A DNA stretch of 64,000 nt, from the NCBI GenBank assembly GCA_028871815.1, contig JAGWMJ010000012.1:62001-126000 (forward strand). The letters are read 5' to 3'. Shown here one piece after another: positions 59,425 through 64,000 of this stretch. A program made the position numbers and the translations under genes. This DNA is from Armatimonadota bacterium. Lineage in GTDB: Bacteria > Armatimonadota > Chthonomonadetes > Chthonomonadales > Chthonomonadaceae. Numbering within the stretch: position 1 is the stretch's first letter; each line of letters opens with the position of its first letter. The notes beneath the pieces were generated by a model. It was not told the DNA's origin and did no database searches. It was given only the letters and a program-made list of their open reading frames with translations.

Positions 59425-60396
59425 CTACTGCGGCGTAAACTCCTCAAAAAAGCTGCCGTTCGCATCCGTGCCGGTGGTCCAAACGGCATGCGTTTTCGGG
59501 TCCACCGCAAGTGTGTGCGATCCGGCGGGCGCCGGAACGGAGGGCAGCGGCTTCAAGCCGCCGTCGGTCTCCTGAACCACCCCAAACCAGCCCGCGCAGG
59601 CACAGTAGACTCTACGCGTGTGCGGGTCAAATGCAATCTGGTCGGCGCCCTTTGGAATCGGCGCAGACGCGATCAGCCGGCCGGTGAACAGGTTGAACTC
59701 CACCAGGATCCCATCGGCGCCTGCGGAGAACAGGCGGCCACGCGCATGATCCACGGCCAGACCGTGTGGCGAAGTTGCTGGAGCGGTGCGCCAAACCGAA
59801 GTTACGGTATTGGATTCCGGGTCGATCACCAGCACCGTGTCGTTCGCCTTGATGTTCTGGTACAGCCGGTTTGACGGTCGGTCGTATTCGATAAACTCTG
59901 GCGCGCCGGCAACCGGGATGTCGGCAACGCGCTGCATGGTGGAGGCGCGGACCACCCACACCTCAGCGCCGTCATCGTGATCGGCGTAAACCAGGCCGTT
60001 ACGCGTGTCCAGCGCAATATCGTCTACCGGACCCGGAAGCGATGTGGATCCGACAGGCGCCAGCGTGGTTCGGTTCAGGGAGAGCACGCTGCCCTCCTCA
60101 GCGCCTAGCAGTACACGACCGTCCGTTGCGTCTATGGCCACGCCTTGCGTTTTGCCTACGTGCGGCGATGGCAGCACAATGCCCGTTTTAAGGTCGAGCA
60201 CGGCCAGGCGCCCGGTACCTTTGTGTGTGGCATAAAGCCGTCGCGTCGCGGGGTCAACCAGCATGTAGTCAAAGCGCCCGCGTCCGCCCGGAACCGTAAC
60301 CTTCGGGTGTTGGAACAACGGCAGGCGCTGCGCGCCGGCGCTTGCCATGACGCACAGCAACACGGCCGCGAGCGCCGAGGTCTCAAGGTTTCGCAT
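59425..60396 (-). CDS. Exported beta-propeller (YncE/NHL-like) protein
   Basis: This 323-residue exported protein has a signal peptide (LAAVLLCVMASAGA). About seven blades of the YVTN/NHL type follow (for example RLYATHKGTGRLAVLDLKTG, GVAIDATDGRVLLGAEEGS, RLYQNIKANDTVLVIDPES, GRLFSAGADGILVEFNLFTG). Such propellers are usually binding modules; no catalytic site is evident. The second of two adjacent ATGs (60396) is preferred, because AGGAGG then lies five bases upstream. It is the third gene of a unit that begins with the prepilin gene. Confidence 0.8.
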   Translation of the reverse strand: MRNLETSALAAVLLCVMASAGAQRLPLFQHPKVTVPGGRGRFDYMLVDPATRRLYATHKGTGRLAVLDLKTGIVLPSPHVGKTQGVAIDATDGRVLLGAEEGSVLSLNRTTLAPVGSTSLPGPVDDIALDTRNGLVYADHDDGAEVWVVRASTMQRVADIPVAGAPEFIEYDRPSNRLYQNIKANDTVLVIDPESNTVTSVWRTAPATSPHGLAVDHARGRLFSAGADGILVEFNLFTGRLIASAPIPKGADQIAFDPHTRRVYCACAGWFGVVQETDGGLKPLPSVPAPAGSHTLAVDPKTHAVWTTGTDANGSFFEEFTPQ

Positions 60397-60429
60397 CATC
60401 TCCTCCTGAACGATCGGTTTAGTAGAGTC

Positions 60430-60633
60430 TCAATAGCTGGTGCCCAGGTTCTGCGCGCGCTGCGGCGCCGCCAGGGCAGCAGCAGGCTTGAAGTGGCCAT
60501 GCTTGCGTGCAACGCGGTTGTCCATGACGGCTGTGCTCGCCTCCTGTCCGTGGCAGCCGGCGCCAGGGCCGGCTGCCACGAGCAGCAGCAGAGTGAGCGC
60601 AATCCGAGTTCGCGGCGTGAGCCTGCGGGTCAT
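60430..60633 (-). CDS. Small exported protein, possible lipoprotein
   Basis: This 67-residue protein has an N-terminal hydrophobic signal (RIALTLLLLVAAGPGAG) followed by Cys. The sequence before the Cys (GAG-C) is a weak lipobox. The remainder is basic and polar. The gene is supported by AGGAGGAG directly upstream of ATG 60633 and by its place between the prepilin and propeller genes, with 25 and 33 bases of spacing. Function unknown. Confidence 0.6.
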   Translation of the reverse strand: MTRRLTPRTRIALTLLLLVAAGPGAGCHGQEASTAVMDNRVARKHGHFKPAAALAAPQRAQNLGTSY

Positions 60634-60658
60634 CTGCTCCTCCTCCACGGCGTAATAC

Positions 60659-61558
60659 CTACGGAGTGGTGACCGAGTTGCTGTAGAGATCGGTAACCAG
60701 CTGCGTGCAGCTCTCCGCGCCGGTCTGCATCGGATAGCCTGAGCCCAGGCCGCCACCACCATCATCGGAGTAATCGCCTACGATGTTCGGATCGGAGCAG
60801 AACTTCAGGGCGTCGGTTTGGTTGGCGGGCAGCCCGATCAGCCCGTATCCGGTGTACTCCGCGGTATTGAACTTGATGGGTTTGGCATGGCCATCAGCGA
60901 ACGCGAAGACCAGATTCTGCATATGGCGGATATCCTTCGAGCTGTAGCCATCGGGAAGCGTGCTGAAGATATTGTCGGCCGTCACCGAATACGTTGGCGT
61001 ATCGTACGAATCACCGAACACCACCAGGTCGGAAGGCGCTGTGAATGCAGCGATCGGCTTGCCCGGCCGGTACGAGTTTCCGGGATTGCCGGGGTCTGGC
61101 TGGTCGTGGTACACAACGCCATATCCGCCATCGCTTACCAGTCCCTGGTCGTAACCATAACCGAGGCAGCGGTCGATCGGATTGATCCCGTCCTGGCAGC
61201 GTGGTATGCCGTTCGACCGGATTGGCCAGTCGTTACGGTCCGGACAGTAGAACATCGCGACGTTTTTGATGTACGGCTGCAGCAGAACGTAGTAGTCCTG
61301 ATCCATCAAGCCCTGCGGATTGGTTGGGGATACGATGCCGCCGGCGATCAACTCGTGGCTGACCATGGGCGAGACCTCGTCGTAATCCTCGGTGTACATC
61401 TGGAATGCCAGCCCAACCTGCCGGAGGTTGCTGGTACAGGTTATCGCCCGCGCCTTCTCTCGGGCTTGTGCGAACACGGGAAACAATATCGCCGCCAATA
61501 TAGCGATAATCGCAATAACAACTAGAAGTTCGATCAGTGTAAACGCGCGCCTTGCCAT
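60659..61558 (-). CDS. Type IV prepilin-like protein (DUF1559-type)
   Basis: This 299-residue protein has a class III signal [22 protein letters not shown] prepilin peptidase would cut before Phe5 and methylate it; Ala rather than Gly stands at -1, and Glu at +5 is kept. The segment [14 protein letters not shown] after the membrane helix is characteristic of armatimonad pseudopilins. The C-terminal part carries the [15 protein letters not shown] motif, equivalent to the H-x9-DG motif of DUF1559 proteins. It is probably a minor pilin or pseudopilin used in secretion or adhesion. GAGGAG lies six bases before ATG 61558. It heads a unit with the small exported protein and the propeller. Confidence 0.9.
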   Translation of the reverse strand: MARRAFTLIELLVVIAIIAILAAILFPVFAQAREKARAITCTSNLRQVGLAFQMYTEDYDEVSPMVSHELIAGGIVSPTNPQGLMDQDYYVLLQPYIKNVAMFYCPDRNDWPIRSNGIPRCQDGINPIDRCLGYGYDQGLVSDGGYGVVYHDQPDPGNPGNSYRPGKPIAAFTAPSDLVVFGDSYDTPTYSVTADNIFSTLPDGYSSKDIRHMQNLVFAFADGHAKPIKFNTAEYTGYGLIGLPANQTDALKFCSDPNIVGDYSDDGGGGLGSGYPMQTGAESCTQLVTDLYSNSVTTP

Positions 61559-61680
61559 GGTTTTCTCCTCGGGTCGGTGGACCGCATTGCGGCCCGGTTG
61601 CTCGCTCGAAGGAGTATAGGGCGGCGCGCGTTAACGCGATGTCATGGCCCTGTCAAATCTGTGCGAAGCTGGAAGTGGGC

Positions 61681-62937
61681 TCATCGAACAAGTTCCAGAT
61701 CGACAAAGCCGTGCTGCGTGGGCAATCGCCGGATCGAAACGCTGCTCCATCCATCCGGCCAGCACGGTCGAAATATTGCACGCCCGCCGTGCCATCGAGC
61801 GCCCAACAGGCCTTCCACCACGGCCCAGATGAAGGTAGGCGCCACCCACGGCGACAGCCGCATGCCAATGTTGACGCCGGTTTCGCCATGAAACACCTCG
61901 GCAAACTCGGTTATATTTACATTCGCCGTCTCGGGCTGCGGTTCGGCAGCTGTGCGGGCGACGCGAAGCAGAGCGTCCAGAGCGCGGTCGGGATCGTGCC
62001 GGGCTGCCGCTGCCGCGTACCAGAGTGTGAGGTTTGGCCAGCTGCCGCCGAGCAGGCCCACGCTGCCAGATGGGTCATACGCGGGATCGTCGCGCGGCAC
62101 GGTTCGCATCCCGCGCTCTCCCCAGAACGCGTCACGCCCCATACGCGCCAGTATCGCGCGGTGCAAACCCTTGTCTCCCACATTAAACAGCGGCGGAAAA
62201 AGCATGTCGCCGGTTTCGCTCGCGTTTTCCGCCCCGTTATCCAGCGCGAGCAGGTAGCCATTTGCGGTCTCAAGCCGGCGCATATTCTCTTCCAGTGTGT
62301 CAGCCGCCGCAGCATAATGCGGAGCCTCGCAAAACTCCGCGGCGCCACGCAGCGCTGCAACGCAAAGCGTGTTCAGTTCGGTCACCGCGCCGGCGATTAC
62401 GCCGCCGGGGATGATGTTGCGCCAGGAGAAGATGCCGCTGGTCTCCACGCCTGCCGCTACGCCTTCCACCAGGCCGGCTGCTCCGATCTGGGAGAGAATG
62501 TGGTCGGCAGCACGCTCCACCGATGCGGCATAATCCGGAATCGGCCCGTGCATAGCCGCGTGATGCGCCAACGCAAGGATGTAGAGCGGTGTATTGTCGC
62601 TGATGTTCAGTCCATAGTCGCACTCGACGCCGCGCTCCATATCCACATATTCCAGGATCATGCCGTTCGCCTTCTGGCGGTCTCGGAACACGGCCAGCGA
62701 TGCATGAGTGAACCACGGCGCAACGTAGTCGATACCCATGCCCATCCATGCGGTGTCGCGGCCCACGACGATGGCATAGTTGTGCGGCGCGTTGCTCATT
62801 CCCCATCCCAGCGTGTACCATCGCATGCACCGGGCAATGTTATCCTTGGCGAAGCGGAACGCTGCGTTGATCACCGGATCGGGAGTTTCCAGGATACACG
62901 TGTTCTGGAGCGCGGTACAGTCAGGAATGTGTGTCAT
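61681..62937 (-). CDS. Six-hairpin glycosidase-like protein
   Basis: This protein of about 418 residues is rich in paired helices with Trp, Asp and Glu clusters (MRWYTLGWGMSNAPHNYAIV, GRDTAWMGMGIDYVAPWF, VDMERGVECDYGLNISDNTP, AYDPSGSVGLLGGSWPNLTLWY), the style of (alpha/alpha)6 glycoside hydrolases such as GH15, GH63 and GH78. A retaining or inverting acid cannot be singled out. No signal peptide is seen, so it probably acts in the cytoplasm on imported oligosaccharides. ATG 62937 is taken as the start; it has no strong ribosome-binding site and lies 32 bases from the divergent methyltransferase start. The pilin gene begins 122 bases after its stop. Confidence 0.65.
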   Translation of the reverse strand: MTHIPDCTALQNTCILETPDPVINAAFRFAKDNIARCMRWYTLGWGMSNAPHNYAIVVGRDTAWMGMGIDYVAPWFTHASLAVFRDRQKANGMILEYVDMERGVECDYGLNISDNTPLYILALAHHAAMHGPIPDYAASVERAADHILSQIGAAGLVEGVAAGVETSGIFSWRNIIPGGVIAGAVTELNTLCVAALRGAAEFCEAPHYAAAADTLEENMRRLETANGYLLALDNGAENASETGDMLFPPLFNVGDKGLHRAILARMGRDAFWGERGMRTVPRDDPAYDPSGSVGLLGGSWPNLTLWYAAAAARHDPDRALDALLRVARTAAEPQPETANVNITEFAEVFHGETGVNIGMRLSPWVAPTFIWAVVEGLLGARWHGGRAIFRPCWPDGWSSVSIRRLPTQHGFVDLELVR

Positions 62938-62969
62938 AGTTGCGGAAATGGGCGGTTCGGAGCAGATGA

Positions 62970-63806
62970 TTGGCGAATTCGCTGCCGGAGAATTATGCAT
63001 CGTTTGCCGGAGGTATCGCGGAGGCGTACGCACAGCTTCTGGCGCCGATACTGTTCGATCCGTGGCTGAACCGCGTGCGCGTGGCGGCGCGGATCGCACC
63101 GGGCGACCGAGTTCTCGACGTCGCGTCCGGACCGGGCCGATTCGGTATTCGGACCGCCCAGCTTGAACCATCGGCACGGGTTCTTTGCGTCGATGCCAGT
63201 GAGTCGATGATCTGCCAGGCACTACGGGGCTGCCATGAGACCGCCAACGTGAAACTGGTTCGTGCCCGCGCCGAGCAACTGGCTGTGAAATCGACGCAGT
63301 TCGACGTTGTCACCTGCCTCTTCGGGCTCATGTTTTTTCGCGACCGTCTGGCGGCGCTTACCGATATGGCGCGCGCTCTCCGTCCGGGTGGCTGCCTGCT
63401 GCTGACCACATGGGCCGGACTTATGCCGAACGACTTCGCCGGGACTATCGTAGCCGCACTGGAGGCACAGCTTCCTAAGGGCGCGCAGCCGCTCTCCAGG
63501 CTCCCTCACTCCATGGGTGGAACCGACGACTTGCGCCAACTGATTATTCGGGCCGGGTTTCAGCGAGTCAACGTTGAGCGGCTGGAGGCACAGGCGGAAG
63601 CGCGTTCGGTACAGGCCGCGGTCACAGCCTTCACGCTCGGCACGCCCGTCGTGCTGGAGCTGATGCAGCGCGGCGTTGTTGATCTTCCAACCCTGATCCG
63701 TGGCGCCGTCCATTGGATCGAGTCTAAACCGGGCGCCGCCGGGCCCCGCCATGAGTTTCGACGGCCGTCGCGCGCGCTGCTGGTCCAGGCCGTTACGCAG
63801 ACATAG
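62970..63806 (+). CDS. SAM-dependent class I methyltransferase
   Basis: This 278-residue methyltransferase is of the UbiE/Coq5-like small-molecule type. The SAM-binding motif VLDVASGPGRFGIR is clear, followed by the acidic VLCVDASESM, a VVTCLFGLMFF strand and the ARALRPGGCLLLTTW loop. TTG 62970 is the start: GGAG lies seven bases upstream and no ATG precedes the conserved sequence. The substrate could be a quinone, sterol-like lipid or other small molecule; the fold alone does not tell. The gene is divergent from the glycosidase-like gene and overlaps the end of the convergent PfkB kinase gene by 14 bases. Confidence 0.88.
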   Translation: MANSLPENYASFAGGIAEAYAQLLAPILFDPWLNRVRVAARIAPGDRVLDVASGPGRFGIRTAQLEPSARVLCVDASESMICQALRGCHETANVKLVRARAEQLAVKSTQFDVVTCLFGLMFFRDRLAALTDMARALRPGGCLLLTTWAGLMPNDFAGTIVAALEAQLPKGAQPLSRLPHSMGGTDDLRQLIIRAGFQRVNVERLEAQAEARSVQAAVTAFTLGTPVVLELMQRGVVDLPTLIRGAVHWIESKPGAAGPRHEFRRPSRALLVQAVTQT

Positions 63807-64000
63807 GCTGTGGGCACCGCACTACGTTCACACGTGGCAGCAGAGTGAGTATCCGCCGCCGCGTGCAGAATCCCGAACCGATCACCTCGGCGTTGGCTGC
63901 GCCGGCGGCTGTGGCCAGCTGGAGCGCCTGGCAGGCGCTATCCGCCTCCGGCGCCGCGCTGATCGAGAATAGAAGACCCGCAAAAAATGCATCACCCGAG
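63793..64000 (-). CDS. PfkB-family carbohydrate kinase, C-terminal end (5' part outside window)
   Basis: Read on the minus strand from the window end, the frame gives SGDAFFAGLLFSI, then LQLATAAGAANAEVIGSG and a short end MSA with TAA at 63793-63795. The GD of SGDAFFAG is the PfkB signature 2 with the catalytic base Asp, and the AAGAANA helix is typical of 1-phosphofructokinase and related sugar kinases. Only the last 68 codons are present, so the substrate (fructose 1-phosphate, tagatose 6-phosphate or another sugar) is open. Its stop lies within the 3' end of the methyltransferase gene. Confidence 0.75.
   Translation of the reverse strand, partial: SGDAFFAGLLFSISAAPEADSACQALQLATAAGAANAEVIGSGFCTRRRILTLLPRVNVVRCPQPMSA

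Noticed and set aside
61552-63069. 505-codon plus-strand frame opposite the glycosidase-like gene
   Set aside because: The composition is that of an antisense frame and there is no ribosome-binding site; the minus frame has protein-like aromatic and acidic clusters.
1-64000. tRNA, rRNA, CRISPR arrays, insertion sequences or prophage genes
   Set aside because: No cloverleaf with a T-loop sequence, no rRNA sequence, no regularly spaced short repeats, and no transposase, integrase or phage structural motif was seen. The RHS repeats are coding and not mobile-element ends.

Overview
Organism. The window is GC-rich bacterial DNA, most likely from a member of Armatimonadota. The clearest sign is a type IV prepilin-like protein (60659-61558) whose N-terminus and flanking [14 protein letters not shown] segment are of the kind common in that phylum. 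Other genes fit a free-living heterotroph of this or a neighbouring phylum: a PSCyt1-DUF1549-DUF1553 protein, DUF6807, a GloVer-repeat protein, creatininase-type and Gfo/Idh/MocA proteins, and many xylose-isomerase-like TIM barrels. This assignment is inferred from gene content; no rRNA or tRNA gene was found.

Layout. 1-9.6 kb: the end of an acyl-CoA ligase, a TPR-Yip1 membrane protein, a D-lyxose-isomerase-like cupin, an S51 peptidase, a small membrane protein, a secreted beta-helix protein and an S15-type hydrolase. 10-13 kb: a CHASE2-class III nucleotide cyclase with an altered active site. 13.4-15.2 kb: a truncated RHS gene with a coupled small membrane protein and a decayed second RHS end. 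15.7-24.2 kb: a TPR protein, an orphan small gene, the PSCyt1/DUF1549/DUF1553 protein, a cold-shock protein, an IscA-like protein with a cysteine tail, DUF6807, DUF1054 and an FGGY kinase. 24.5-31.8 kb: a phosphodiesterase, then an overlapping three-gene run (sugar isomerase, SbcD/YhaO-like nuclease, SbcC/YhaN-like ATPase) and a NicO-like transporter. 31.8-40.8 kb: creatininase-like and enolase-superfamily enzymes, a Tat-exported isomerase, a sulfatase-fold enzyme lacking the formylglycine cysteine, a C45 acyltransferase and a GloVer/IPT surface protein. 41.1-48.7 kb: a six-gene minus-strand run (TIM-barrel isomerase, HtrA protease, degenerate HtrA, two Gfo/Idh/MocA dehydrogenases, TPR protein). 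48.8 kb: rpiA. 49.5-55.3 kb: an array of orphan RHS toxin tips with candidate immunity genes. 56.1-59.2 kb: DUF512 radical-SAM-like protein, rsmA/ksgA and a 3D-domain cell-wall protein. 59.4-61.6 kb: beta-propeller, small exported protein and prepilin. 61.7-64 kb: a glycosidase-like protein, a methyltransferase and the end of a PfkB kinase.

How the genes fit together. Much of the window looks like uptake and breakdown of plant or microbial sugars and sugar acids: isomerases, dehydrogenases, an enolase-superfamily dehydratase, FGGY and PfkB kinases, and RpiA feeding the pentose phosphate pathway. The most unusual part is the RHS material. Short core-end sequences recur three times, at 50624, 52499 and 55018. 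Two of these lead into different C-terminal domains, one of them with L,D-transpeptidase-like (Tlde1/DUF2778-type) motifs. Each intact-looking tip is followed by a candidate immunity gene whose predicted location suits it, including an exported beta-propeller behind the peptidoglycan-type tip and membrane-anchored ankyrin-like proteins. Two modules carry in-frame TGA codons, so the array appears to be partly decayed.
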